Position numbers and translations under genes: made by a program
Origin: CAYJBH01 sp964370825
Lineage (GTDB): Bacteria > Bacillota > Clostridia > Oscillospirales > Ruminococcaceae
Length of the DNA stretch: 64,000 nt
Direction of reading: 5' to 3'
Assembly: GCA_964370825.1 (NCBI GenBank)
Contig: CAYJKY010000004.1
Span: 46,504-110,503 of the forward strand
Shown: one piece after another, positions 49,529-58,318 of the stretch
Layout: each line of letters opens with the position of its first letter
Position numbering within the stretch: position 1 is the stretch's first letter
Notes under the pieces: model-generated
The model's input: the letters and a program-made list of their open reading frames with translations, nothing else
What the model was told of the DNA's origin: nothing
The model's database searches: none

Positions 49529-50746
49529 CTATATATTATTTATTTCGTCGGCACGCATTCTCGCACACCTTTTTTCGATTGTATGCAATGATTCACCCGA
49601 TTTTATTAGCTCATATATTTCAAGAGAGGGTGCGAGCAAAGGGGATTGAGCGGTTAGCTCCTCCTCTAACACCCGTGTGGCATTTTCGATGGTTTGCGGT
49701 GTATCTGCCTCATCCAGCAAGGCATGAACTGCTGACGCTATACCCACAAAAATGTATGCAGGGGTAATGTCATTTTTTTTCATTAAGGATGCCGCACCTA
49801 TCAGCCTGTCACTTTTACCTAGCTTGCGTTTAGGGTCGTTTGCAACACGTGCACAGGTGTCTCCAAGGGCACTGTTAGCAAAGCGGTTTAACAGATCCCA
49901 GCGATGTAGGGTAAGTGATTTTAGATCCACATCATACTCGGCGGCGAGTGCAAGCGAACTCTCCTCCATCGCATTTTGTACAATGATACGGATTTGGGCA
50001 TCGTTTATAGTTTCATGTATATAGCTGTAGCCTTTTAGATTACCGAGAAAGGCACAGACTGCGTGACCCATATTATGCAGAAAAAGTTTTCGTTTTATGT
50101 AAAAATCGAACGGCGAAAAAGGTTTGAGGAGTGGGTTGTCCGGTATATCTCCCCTAAATGCATCCCTATCCACCGGCAAAAATCCGTAGCTCTCCACACA
50201 GACGCGAAGTGGATGCCCGTCCTTCATCTCCGGTGTTTGCACCGGCACCATTCTGCCTATGGAGGTCTCGACAAATCCTACCTCGTTATTGAGGCGGTCG
50301 CGTTCCTGTTCGGTAAGATTTTCCGAAATATATTCCTTTAGTATCTCGTTGGCATCCATCAGGTTTTCACAGATTAAAATATCGAGAGGGCCGTTGCCGT
50401 CTTGAAATCTTTTTTTAATGCCGGCGACAAGGTTTGGTACAATTAACGCAAGGATACGTGCACCGACCGCCGTTGCCATTATATCGCACCCTGCGATAGC
50501 CCCGGCAACCGCCTGTTCGTCCCTTGCGTCTATTGCGGTAACATTTTTAATCCACTCGTCCCTACTGCCACTATCCGACACTATTCGCACGGGGTATTGC
50601 CTCTCCTCACGTAGCTGTGCTACAACCTCCTGCGCTATGTCTATAAAAGTAACCTCATAACCTGTCTGCGCTAAAAGCGCACCTACAAATCCTCTGCCGA
50701 TGTTACCGGCACCGTACATAACAGCCTTTTTCATAATAATGACCAT
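49529..50746 (-). CDS. mtlD: Mannitol-1-phosphate 5-dehydrogenase-like polyol/sugar-phosphate dehydrogenase
   Basis: A 405-residue member of the MtlD/mannitol dehydrogenase family. The NAD site is MYGAGNIGRGFVGALLAQTGYEVTF near the start, and the C-terminal domain has YIHETINDAQIRIIVQNAMEES. It would interconvert mannitol-1-phosphate or a related polyol phosphate and the ketose phosphate. The typical MtlD is ~380 residues, so this is slightly long. ATG 50746 lies just after GGGGGAG; a second ATG 12 bases in is an alternative. The mannoside context suggests a mannose-derived substrate, but the exact one is unproven. Confidence 0.78.
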   Translation of the reverse strand: MVIIMKKAVMYGAGNIGRGFVGALLAQTGYEVTFIDIAQEVVAQLREERQYPVRIVSDSGSRDEWIKNVTAIDARDEQAVAGAIAGCDIMATAVGARILALIVPNLVAGIKKRFQDGNGPLDILICENLMDANEILKEYISENLTEQERDRLNNEVGFVETSIGRMVPVQTPEMKDGHPLRVCVESYGFLPVDRDAFRGDIPDNPLLKPFSPFDFYIKRKLFLHNMGHAVCAFLGNLKGYSYIHETINDAQIRIIVQNAMEESSLALAAEYDVDLKSLTLHRWDLLNRFANSALGDTCARVANDPKRKLGKSDRLIGAASLMKKNDITPAYIFVGIASAVHALLDEADTPQTIENATRVLEEELTAQSPLLAPSLEIYELIKSGESLHTIEKRCARMRADEINNI

Positions 50747-50858
50747 TTCTCCCCCGGAGTTTGTCCGTTTTTACCACAGTAAAGTGGTGTTTGAGCGATT
50801 TCTACTTGAAATAAATGATTGCCGTTCTCTACACATTCTCAGGGTTAGGCTATTTGTT

Positions 50859-51881
50859 TTAGATGGGCTTTTTAAGCTTAAATACCGGCCGACAGTACCC
50901 TACCGGATCGTCATTGCTGTTTTTTACTACCCCGTCGTTAATTCTGTCAATTATTTTGAAGGTTTCTTCGTTGTTGTACCCTATCTGCTTGAATATCTCC
51001 TTGAGAATTATAGCCCAGCTGTTCTCGGTTCCGTCTATCAGCTTAAACGCAATTCCGATATTTTCATTTTTAAGGCCGAGTGCATAAACACCGTTTGCGC
51101 CTCCCTTAGCGCAGATGTTGAGGTCGGTATTTATCTCGCTACACAGAATGTCTCTTCCTCGCATCATGTATTTATGTTCGTTTATCTTTGGAAGGTAGTC
51201 TGCTATTGCATTTCTAATCTCCTCATCCTTTATAAACTGCGGTGATGAAAAGTTTTTAATCGATATCGCCATGTTTTTCATGTTAAGTGCAAACACCGGA
51301 ACACCACAGCCGTCTATCCCGATTTTAATATCTTTATCGTCGTACTCGGCTAAATATGCAATCATCCGTTTAACCTCTAACTCCGCAGGGCTATCCGGCA
51401 GTTCATAGCCGGCAACGCTTCCGGTGAGCTCTCGCTGCAACAGCATTAATGCGGCATGTTTTCCGCTGCAGTTGTGGTTAAATTTACGGGGGGGAAGCCC
51501 TTTTATAATGCGCTCATGCTCCGCCTTTGTTGAGAAGGGGACGCAGGGCTTAACTATTAAGTCATCCTCCTTAAATCCCACCTTGTTAAATATCGACTCC
51601 ATCACCCTTATATGCTCGGCATCGGCAATGTGAGAGCCGGAAAAAATCACCGTCTCCTCGTCGGTTAATCCGTATTTTTTGTGAAGTCCCCTCACTAAAA
51701 CCGGAACCGCCTGTAACGGCTTTGAGGCACTGCGATAGAAAACCACAGCATCGGGATCACCGACGCTGTAGATAACTTCGCTCTTTTCATTTACGATACA
51801 TATGTATCCGAAATGCAGGAGGTCTAAATGTTCTCCTCTGTGCTCTTCGGTCAATAGTTCCGCACCTCTTAAGCTAATCAC
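50859..51881 (-). CDS. L-asparaginase (thermolabile/rhizobial type II-like)
   Basis: A 340-residue asparaginase of the AsnA-II/rhizobial type, not the classic bacterial AnsA/B fold. The block VVFYRSASKPLQAVPVL (with Ser and Lys expected in catalysis) and the later FNHNCSGKHAALMLLQ and IDGCGVPVFALNM are family signatures. It releases ammonia from asparagine. Placed between nagB and sugar genes (overlapping the nagB stop by 8 bases), it could use asparagine left after N-glycan removal; this link is inference. Confidence 0.88.
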   Translation of the reverse strand: MISLRGAELLTEEHRGEHLDLLHFGYICIVNEKSEVIYSVGDPDAVVFYRSASKPLQAVPVLVRGLHKKYGLTDEETVIFSGSHIADAEHIRVMESIFNKVGFKEDDLIVKPCVPFSTKAEHERIIKGLPPRKFNHNCSGKHAALMLLQRELTGSVAGYELPDSPAELEVKRMIAYLAEYDDKDIKIGIDGCGVPVFALNMKNMAISIKNFSSPQFIKDEEIRNAIADYLPKINEHKYMMRGRDILCSEINTDLNICAKGGANGVYALGLKNENIGIAFKLIDGTENSWAIILKEIFKQIGYNNEETFKIIDRINDGVVKNSNDDPVGYCRPVFKLKKPI

Positions 51882-52629
51882 AGATAGTCACTCCACTTTC
51901 GATTAGTTTGCTGAGTGCAGCACTGTCTGCCACTATGCTGACATCCGGGTGCAGCTGTAGAATTGAGGCGGGAACCTCCGGTTGAACCGGCCCTGTAACT
52001 GCTTTATACAGGATATCTGCCTTGTCCTCACCGCTTATCACCAGTAGTATTTTACGTGCATGCATTATGTTTTTAATTCCCATGGAAAGCGCATATTTCG
52101 GAACTTTATTTATATCGTTCTCAAAAAAGCGTGAGTTTGCCTCAAGGGTAGTTTTTGTTAGCTCTACCTTATGGGTGCCGAGCTCAAACGCTACGTCCGG
52201 CTCGTTAAAGCCAACATGCCCGTTGTGGCCAATGCCCAGTAGCTGTAAATCCACACCGCCCAGCTTTGTTATGTTCTCGTCGTACTGCGAGCACTCCGTC
52301 GCTAAATCCTCGGCAAGGCCGTTCGGTAGGCAGGTGTTTTCCGGCTTTATGTTTACATGGTTAAAAAGATTTTCGTTCATGAAATAGCGGTAGCTCTGCG
52401 GATGGTCAGCCGAAAGACCCACATACTCGTCAAGGTTTACGGTACGCACTTCGCTAAAGGAGAGATCGCCCTTTTTGTTCCAGCTGATAAGCTGCTTATA
52501 GGTGCCTATTGGGGTGGAACCTGTTGCGAGACCGAGGACACAGTCCGGCTTAATTATTATCTGAGCCGAGATAATGTTTGCGGCCTTGCGGGACATTCCT
52601 GCATAGTCTTCTGATTGATATATACGCAT
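51874..52629 (-). CDS. nagB: Glucosamine-6-phosphate deaminase
   Basis: A 251-residue NagB, converting glucosamine-6-phosphate to fructose-6-phosphate and ammonia. LGLATGSTPIGTYKQLI (residues 32-48) forms the phosphate loop, Asp67 in VNLDEYVGL is the general base, and His138 in GHNGHVGFNEP opens the ring. Start has GAAAGG upstream. It is the first gene of the glycan operon and has a clear promoter and upstream inverted repeat. No nagA (GlcNAc-6-P deacetylase) is in this window. Confidence 0.96.
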   Translation of the reverse strand: MRIYQSEDYAGMSRKAANIISAQIIIKPDCVLGLATGSTPIGTYKQLISWNKKGDLSFSEVRTVNLDEYVGLSADHPQSYRYFMNENLFNHVNIKPENTCLPNGLAEDLATECSQYDENITKLGGVDLQLLGIGHNGHVGFNEPDVAFELGTHKVELTKTTLEANSRFFENDINKVPKYALSMGIKNIMHARKILLVISGEDKADILYKAVTGPVQPEVPASILQLHPDVSIVADSAALSKLIESGVTICD

Positions 52630-52671
52630 AATATTTTCCTTTCATTATTACGGTGTTGTTTGTGCACTCTA

Positions 52672-52725
52672 ATTTTATCGTATTTAAAGGCAAATGTAAA
52701 TATTATTTGGCAAAAAAAATGCCAA
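52672..52725 (-). promoter_or_regulatory. Promoter and candidate operator of the nagB operon
   Basis: On the minus strand TTTACA (52700-52695), a 17-base spacer and TAAAAT (52677-52672). Seven bases upstream of the -35 box is TTGGCA-N7-TGCCAA (52707-52725), a perfect 6-bp inverted repeat of the size bound by many sugar regulators. It could be the site of a regulator encoded elsewhere. Another inverted repeat, ATTACATA-T-TATGTAAT, lies at 52800-52816, nearer the phage genes. Confidence 0.65.
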
Positions 52726-52899
52726 TTCATAATAATTTATAATCCATTTAACTTGAAACAGAAAACTGCTCTGTGTCTTCGACATGTTAATTACATTTTA
52801 TTACATATTATGTAATAATTTTACAGAATAATAGACACGAAAAAACACCACCTGTTTATCTATAATTAAAATAGAAAGTGAATTACGGAGGTTGTTTAG

Positions 52900-53316
52900 T
52901 TGAATGGACGAATACAAAGCGGAATACAGCTGCTTGCACGGTATACCGACTTTTTGGTTTATGTGACGGAAAATGATTTTGCCGAGCCACCTACCCACGG
53001 TTGTTTTTGCAGATGGCTATCGAAACAGAGCGGGGATATTTCGGTCAAAAAGGCAAGAGAACTTTTGGGCAAACATCTTCCTGAAGTAAAGGAACAGATG
53101 ATGGATTTGCTTGCCGATGCCCTTTCTGCAGGTGCATTGAAGGGGAAATACAATGCAACCATAACGACCCTATGTTTAAAGAATTTATGTGACTGGAGCG
53201 ATAAACACAAGGGGGATTCCGTCGGCGGGTTTTCGAGATGGGAGGATATGATAGATGGGCTTCACACCGAGTTCGGTAAGGCAGATGATAGCGCTGAGAA
53301 AAAGAGCGAGAAGTGA
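52900..53316 (+). CDS. Putative phage terminase small subunit
   Basis: A 138-residue protein directly upstream of, and overlapping, the terminase large subunit gene by 62 bases. Its size and position fit a small terminase subunit, which recognises phage DNA for packaging. Helical; SVKKARELLGKHLPEVKEQMMDLLADAL would form paired helices, but no classic HTH is obvious. The start is TTG at 52900 with GGAGG eight bases upstream. It is the first phage-type gene; no integrase or repressor lies between it and nagB. Confidence 0.6.
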   Translation: MNGRIQSGIQLLARYTDFLVYVTENDFAEPPTHGCFCRWLSKQSGDISVKKARELLGKHLPEVKEQMMDLLADALSAGALKGKYNATITTLCLKNLCDWSDKHKGDSVGGFSRWEDMIDGLHTEFGKADDSAEKKSEK

Positions 53317-55060
53317 TGAAGCTTTTAGGCAGTCGGCCGCAATTGCCGTATCGCAAAACCCCGAGATGCTACAGCAGTTAAAGGATGCACCGGAACTTTT
53401 GATAGAGCTGTTAATGCCGGTAGTAGACAAGAAAAAGGTAACAAGACCCTTTGTGTTAAACGAGGTTCAGCGTGATTTTATCCGCAGGTTGACCGAGGCG
53501 AAAAAGCAATATCAAAAGGGCGAGATTGATCAAATATCGATACTTGTTTTAAAGGGCAGACAGCAGGGCTTTACCACACTTATTACCGCCTATCAGCTTG
53601 CATCTGCAATCCTCTCACAGAACTTTGAGGGGTTGACAGTTGCCGATACCGTCGAGAATGTTGCCTCTATATTTGAGGCTAAGGCGAAGTTTCCGTATAG
53701 CATGTTGCCGGACATAGTTAAGCCTACCGAAAAATTTAATAACCGTCGTGAGCTTAGGTTTGACAGGATAAACAGTTCCTGGGCAGTGCAGGTTGCATCA
53801 AACCAGATGGGACGCTCTCGAACAATAAATTTTTTGCACGCATCGGAATGTGCCTTCTGGCAATGTGGAATTGCAGCTACACAGGCAGGGCTCGGCGAGG
53901 CGCTTACAGCAGACTGTGTAAGGATATATGAGTCCACGGCAAACGGGTTTAACGACTATAAGGAGATGTGGGACAGTAACCGAAACATTAATTTGTTTTA
54001 CGAGTGGTGGAGAAGCGAGGAGTACCGTGACCGTTGTCGACGGGATGAACTGCAACGGTTGGAGAGAATTATCGGGCAGGGCGAGTGGATAGGCGAACGA
54101 CTTCGCTGGCTTCGGGAAAAGGGGCTCGACAACGGTCAGCTACTCTGGTATCTACACCGCTACGATGGCTACATAGACAAGTCGTTGATAAGGCAGGAGT
54201 ACCCCTGTACCGCTGAGGAGGCATTTGTATCTTCCGGACGACCGGTTTTTAACACCGACAGGCTGACACAGCGCATTGCAACCGCGCCACAACCGGTAAG
54301 GATGACATCCTTTATGCCGATTTGGAAAACGCCCGAGGATAGGGACAGAATAGAAAATTATATGGAGGTGAACGGAAATGACATAGCAATTTATGAGGAG
54401 GCAGTGCCATATGTCCCCTATGTTATAGGGGGTGACACGGCAGGCGACGGCGGAGATGCCTATACCGCAAGCGTTCGCAGAAACGACACAGGTGTGCAGG
54501 TTGCCACACTTTACATGCCGAAGCTTGGAAGCGACTCCAGCCCATATACCGACCAACTTTACTGTCTCGGAATGTACTATAACAGGGCATTGATAGGTAT
54601 TGAGGTTAACTTTAACCTGCAGCCGGTAATAGAACTCCAGCGGTTGCGGTATCCGAGGCAGTATGTACGGCAAAATTTTGACAGCTATCGGCATATTGTA
54701 GAGGAGAAATACGGCTGGAAGACGGACGGCAACACAAGACCTATTCTTTACACCGGCTATGCAAGGATGATAAATGAAAATGTCGAGCTAATAACCGACA
54801 AACGCACACTTACCGAGGCAAGGGAATGGGAGTATGACGACAAGGGCAGACCGAACCACCGACCTTCGGGGCATGACGACTGTCTGTTTGCCGACATGAT
54901 AGCCTATAAAATCAGGGAACAGCAGAGCTACGAGGTTGCTGTTCCGACAAAAAAGGTTAAGGTTGCGGCGGATGTGTTAAGTGATTATCAGCGTGCAGAC
55001 AGGCAGACGAGAGAGATAATTATTAAGCGTTACGGTGGCATACCGTACACGGAGGAATGA
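53255..55060 (+). CDS. Phage terminase large subunit
   Basis: A 601-residue packaging motor. The ATPase has a deviant Walker A GRQQGFTT (residues 101-108) after ISILVLK, a Walker B-like INFLHASECAFW with acidic Glu, and a C-terminal RNase H-type nuclease with Asp in VIGGDTAGDGGDAYTAS and in HDDCLFADMIAY. It cuts and translocates DNA into the prohead through the portal. The start at 53255 overlaps the small subunit gene but has GGAGG nine bases upstream; an ATG at 53285 is an alternative. The stop overlaps the portal start. Confidence 0.93.
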   Translation: MGFTPSSVRQMIALRKRARSDEAFRQSAAIAVSQNPEMLQQLKDAPELLIELLMPVVDKKKVTRPFVLNEVQRDFIRRLTEAKKQYQKGEIDQISILVLKGRQQGFTTLITAYQLASAILSQNFEGLTVADTVENVASIFEAKAKFPYSMLPDIVKPTEKFNNRRELRFDRINSSWAVQVASNQMGRSRTINFLHASECAFWQCGIAATQAGLGEALTADCVRIYESTANGFNDYKEMWDSNRNINLFYEWWRSEEYRDRCRRDELQRLERIIGQGEWIGERLRWLREKGLDNGQLLWYLHRYDGYIDKSLIRQEYPCTAEEAFVSSGRPVFNTDRLTQRIATAPQPVRMTSFMPIWKTPEDRDRIENYMEVNGNDIAIYEEAVPYVPYVIGGDTAGDGGDAYTASVRRNDTGVQVATLYMPKLGSDSSPYTDQLYCLGMYYNRALIGIEVNFNLQPVIELQRLRYPRQYVRQNFDSYRHIVEEKYGWKTDGNTRPILYTGYARMINENVELITDKRTLTEAREWEYDDKGRPNHRPSGHDDCLFADMIAYKIREQQSYEVAVPTKKVKVAADVLSDYQRADRQTREIIIKRYGGIPYTEE

Positions 55061-56985
55061 TGATTTTTAAAGAAAAGATAACAATCGACATAGGCAAGGA
55101 GCTTTACACCACTGCGGTAGAGAGGCACGGCATATTCAGGGCGGTTGCCGGAAGGGCACAGCAACAGTATATGTCCGGCTTAACCGGGCATGACCGAGAT
55201 TCAAGCTTTGGGCTTATCTACAACGCCACCAAGGAGCTTATCGATGCACAGCTACGCATTGATATCCCGGTGCCTATGGTTAAGCCACAGATAGACACCA
55301 AGGTTAACCGTGAAAGGGCAAGGGCGATTACCGCAATGCTCAGAAGCGAGATGGATAGATTGCCAATGGAGGCACTCAACGACATTTTTGAGAGGGAGTC
55401 TCACATAGCCGGCGGTAGTGTTGCGATAGTGGAATACCGAATTAACGACAGCTATAACCGAGGTGAGATAACGCTAAAACATATTCCGGCAGGTGATTTT
55501 ATTCCACAACCGGACATCGACGACGTATATGATATGGACTACTATTTCATCATTCGTGATGTGACAAAAAGTAGTGTTGTGGAGGAGTATGGCGAGAGGT
55601 TTCGAGAGCTTATTGAGGGTGAGGGCGTCGCCACCGAGAGCGAGGGAAACAAGGACAACGACGACATAGTGACATTGGTTTTAATGTTCTATCGTCTAAA
55701 GGGCGCTTTTGCACATATTGCCTGGGTGGGAAATGTTGAGCTTACAAACCTTGATGATTATTACGCGAGGAAGGATGTTGTGTGCACCGAGTGCGGTGAG
55801 AGGATGACCGATGTTTGTAGCTGTGGAAACAGAAGTTCGGTTTTGCGCTCGAGAGAGGGCACGGTATTACGAAAGAAAATTACCACAAAATACCGAACAA
55901 TAGAGCCGGCAGTGCCGATACTGGATGAGCTTGGCGAGCCGGTATATGAGGAGGTAAAACGGATAGATCCTGTTTCAGGCAAAGAGTACACTAGCTCGGT
56001 GATCTCAACCAAGCCGAGGATAATGCCCTACTACACCATTAAATCGGCACCGATTTCTATACGTCGCAACGGCACGGTGACAGGTCAAATTTTTGGAAGA
56101 AGCGACTGTGAGGCTATACGCTCGCTTCAGGAGGGAATGAACATTGCCTCCACCAAGATTTTGGAGAAGATGATAAACTCCGGTTACATAATGACCAAGC
56201 CGGAGAGCATGAACTTTGAGCTTTCCAACGTGATGGGGCGGGTGCTTTCGGTGGAGGCGCCGGATCAGCTTGCCATGATGAAATCTATCTCGTTTGAGTT
56301 TAACTCACAGACGGATTACTTTATTCTCGATAAGTCCTACCAATATGCTAAATCGGTGCTTGCCGTTACCGACTCCTATCAGGGCAAGGAGGATGCAAGT
56401 GCAATGAGCGGACGTGCCAAACAGGCTCAAATTTCACAGAGCGCCGCAATTCATCGAGTTATCCAATCGCTTAAAAATGACTTTTATTCCAACATCTATC
56501 GTGCAATTTTTCAGGCAATGCTTGCATATGAGGATGGCGAGAGGATTTACGGCAACAGGGATAACTCAAGCGGCGAAGGGTATGTTTTTAAGCGCTCCGA
56601 CTTTTTGGAGTTTGATGAGAGAGGCAACCTGTTTTATGAGGATAGATTTAACTTTTCGGTGGATGAAACCGGTGTTAACCCCAACAACCGTAGCGAGGTT
56701 TTACAGTATATAACACAGGATTTTGCGGTGGGATTATATGGTGACCCTTCCACTTCTGAGGCAAGGCTTAACCTCTGGCGGGAGCGGCAGTATCTCGATT
56801 TTCCCGGCTCGGCACGTCAGGTAGAGTACTGGGAAAAAAGGATAGAGGAGGAAAACAGCTTGAAAGGAGGTGAAGAAGATGGACATGTCACGGATAAAGG
56901 CACTGCGTCCGAGGGACGACCTGTGCGAGGCGTGCAACAGCTCCAGCCTACGAATAAATCGCTCGATAACGGTGTACGAAAATGA
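55057..56985 (+). CDS. Phage portal protein with inserted zinc ribbon
   Basis: A 642-residue portal-like protein next to the terminase, forming the ring for DNA entry. The C-terminal half has the portal pattern (IFGRSDCEAIRSLQEGMNIASTKILEKMINSGYI, then SAMSGRAKQAQISQSAAIHRVIQSLKNDFYSNIYRAIFQAML). Unusually, Cys243, Cys246, Cys254 and Cys256 (CTECGERMTDVCSCG) form a small zinc-ribbon-like insert in the wing region. GGAGGA precedes the ATG; a second ATG follows at once. The 3' end overlaps the next, also Cys-rich, gene by about 107 bases in another frame. Confidence 0.82.
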   Translation: MMIFKEKITIDIGKELYTTAVERHGIFRAVAGRAQQQYMSGLTGHDRDSSFGLIYNATKELIDAQLRIDIPVPMVKPQIDTKVNRERARAITAMLRSEMDRLPMEALNDIFERESHIAGGSVAIVEYRINDSYNRGEITLKHIPAGDFIPQPDIDDVYDMDYYFIIRDVTKSSVVEEYGERFRELIEGEGVATESEGNKDNDDIVTLVLMFYRLKGAFAHIAWVGNVELTNLDDYYARKDVVCTECGERMTDVCSCGNRSSVLRSREGTVLRKKITTKYRTIEPAVPILDELGEPVYEEVKRIDPVSGKEYTSSVISTKPRIMPYYTIKSAPISIRRNGTVTGQIFGRSDCEAIRSLQEGMNIASTKILEKMINSGYIMTKPESMNFELSNVMGRVLSVEAPDQLAMMKSISFEFNSQTDYFILDKSYQYAKSVLAVTDSYQGKEDASAMSGRAKQAQISQSAAIHRVIQSLKNDFYSNIYRAIFQAMLAYEDGERIYGNRDNSSGEGYVFKRSDFLEFDERGNLFYEDRFNFSVDETGVNPNNRSEVLQYITQDFAVGLYGDPSTSEARLNLWRERQYLDFPGSARQVEYWEKRIEEENSLKGGEEDGHVTDKGTASEGRPVRGVQQLQPTNKSLDNGVRK

Positions 56986-57250
56986 CGATAATCCGGATAC
57001 TCCGACAATGGGGTACACAATAGCGGTTATAAGCTGTGTAAATCCGAAATGCAGGGAACATGCAAAGCCGAGATTCGGAGGTGCCGAGCCGATGGGCTCG
57101 CAGGGTTCAATACTGTTTTGCGAATGTGGAAGGATGCTTGCCGAAACGGTAGGCGACAAAACAAACGGTATGGACGGTGTTGTGATTAGCGAGCGGGACG
57201 GTGTAGCATACGCAGTATGTGACTGTGGAGCAGAACACAGGATTGATTAA
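56879..57250 (+). CDS. Small Cys-rich zinc-binding phage protein
   Basis: A 123-residue protein with four Cys pairs: CEACNSSS, CVNPKCRE, CECGRML and CDCGAEH, arranged as two zinc ribbons. It begins at ATG 56879 with AGGAGG eight bases upstream, inside the 3' end of the portal gene. Function unknown; its position between portal and scaffold suggests a head-assembly or minor head role. It is probably real because the ribosome binding site is strong and the Cys pattern is not a shadow of the portal frame. Confidence 0.7.
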   Translation: MDMSRIKALRPRDDLCEACNSSSLRINRSITVYENDDNPDTPTMGYTIAVISCVNPKCREHAKPRFGGAEPMGSQGSILFCECGRMLAETVGDKTNGMDGVVISERDGVAYAVCDCGAEHRID

Positions 57251-57290
57251 CCCGAACGATACAGCTTCAATACATAAAGAAAGGAATATT

Positions 57291-58121
57291 ATGAAAAGGT
57301 ATAAAGATTTTGAAAATGAACTCAGGCTGCCCCCCGAGGAGGTTGCTTTTAATGAGATAATGCCCTTGGAGATGCCGCAGGAGTTGGCATTGCCACCGGA
57401 AATGGCTAAAAATTCCGACCTTGCCGAGCTGAACGGCGAAACATCAGCAGATGAACTGTCACCGACCGTGACATTGCCGGAGGGAACGGCTGAAAATCCC
57501 GAACAGGACATGCCGCAGAGCATGGAGGAGCGTAGCAGGTATGCCGATGAAGACCGCAAAAAAATCATAGAAAAGCTTCGCAGGCAGGAACGTGAGATGG
57601 AAAAAATTATGGTTAGAATGGGGGTTCAGGGCAACAGCTTTGAGGAAAGGTTGAAAAATGCGGACGAGCTTTTGAATGTGCAGGAGCAAAAGCTCTTTGA
57701 ACAGGAGATAGCGCAGGAGGCGGAGAAAACCGGCATCGACCCGACAATTCTTTTTAAGGCAAGGTTTGCCGATGAGCTACAGGACCGTATATCGGAAATG
57801 CAGTGGAGGGACAAAACTCTTGCCGCAACCGAATATTGCCATGCAAAAAATCCTAACTTTTTTGCGGCTCTTTCACCGGAGGATATGGACAGGGTTAACA
57901 TGATGGTAAAAAATGGATTTTCTCCACAGCAGATTTATTCTGCATATGCAACCGTGCCCGAGGAAACCCAACCCGGAATATCGCATATCAAACCCATGGG
58001 AACTATGAAACAAAGCGGTGCAACCGATATTCCGTCCGACGTGCTTGCGGAATATGAACGCTACGGCATCCCGCATTCCGAGGCGTTGTCCGACTATCGT
58101 AAACAGGTTGCACACAGATAA
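57291..58121 (+). CDS. Putative phage scaffolding protein
   Basis: A 276-residue, highly charged, helical protein: acidic N-terminal region (residues 1-85, Glu/Pro-rich), then a coiled coil (EDRKKIIEKLRRQEREMEKI, LNVQEQKLFEQEIAQEAEKT). Size, composition and position just before the capsid gene fit a scaffold that guides prohead assembly. ATG 57291 has AAAGGA upstream; a longer frame reading adds 24 residues without ribosome binding site. No protease domain is seen. Confidence 0.65.
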   Translation: MKRYKDFENELRLPPEEVAFNEIMPLEMPQELALPPEMAKNSDLAELNGETSADELSPTVTLPEGTAENPEQDMPQSMEERSRYADEDRKKIIEKLRRQEREMEKIMVRMGVQGNSFEERLKNADELLNVQEQKLFEQEIAQEAEKTGIDPTILFKARFADELQDRISEMQWRDKTLAATEYCHAKNPNFFAALSPEDMDRVNMMVKNGFSPQQIYSAYATVPEETQPGISHIKPMGTMKQSGATDIPSDVLAEYERYGIPHSEALSDYRKQVAHR

Positions 58122-58139
58122 CAAACGGAGGATTTTATA

Positions 58140-58292
58140 ATGAAGGATTATGTAGGCAAGGTGAACACCGGTGGTGCAAAGGATGTAAAGGCACCTTTTC
58201 CACAAAAAAGTCAGTCTAAACCCGAGGTTCAAAAGGGTAAGGATTTAAGAAGCCGCTCCGGCGTTAAACGCTCCGGCGTTAATGAAAAATAA
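58140..58292 (+). CDS. 50-residue basic phage protein
   Basis: A short gene, ATG 58140 to TAA 58292, with GGAGG at ideal spacing. The product starts MKDYVGKVNTGGAKDVKAPF and ends with a near repeat (RSGVKRSGVNEK) from a duplication of CGCTCCGGCGTTAA in the DNA. It is Lys/Arg rich and lacks Cys. It lies between the scaffold and capsid genes, where small decoration or head-completion genes often occur. Family unrecognised. Confidence 0.65.
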   Translation: MKDYVGKVNTGGAKDVKAPFPQKSQSKPEVQKGKDLRSRSGVKRSGVNEK

Positions 58293-58318
58293 TAACACAT
58301 AGGAAAGGATGGTAAAAT

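Noticed and set aside
52630..52899. Attachment site or integrase promoter at the left edge of the phage genes
   Set aside because: A short palindrome (52800-52816) and a TATAAT-like box exist, but no direct repeat, tRNA end or integrase gene supports an att site.
54152..54694. 180-codon minus-strand frame opposite the terminase gene
   Set aside because: No start signal; the terminase reading on the other strand is certain.
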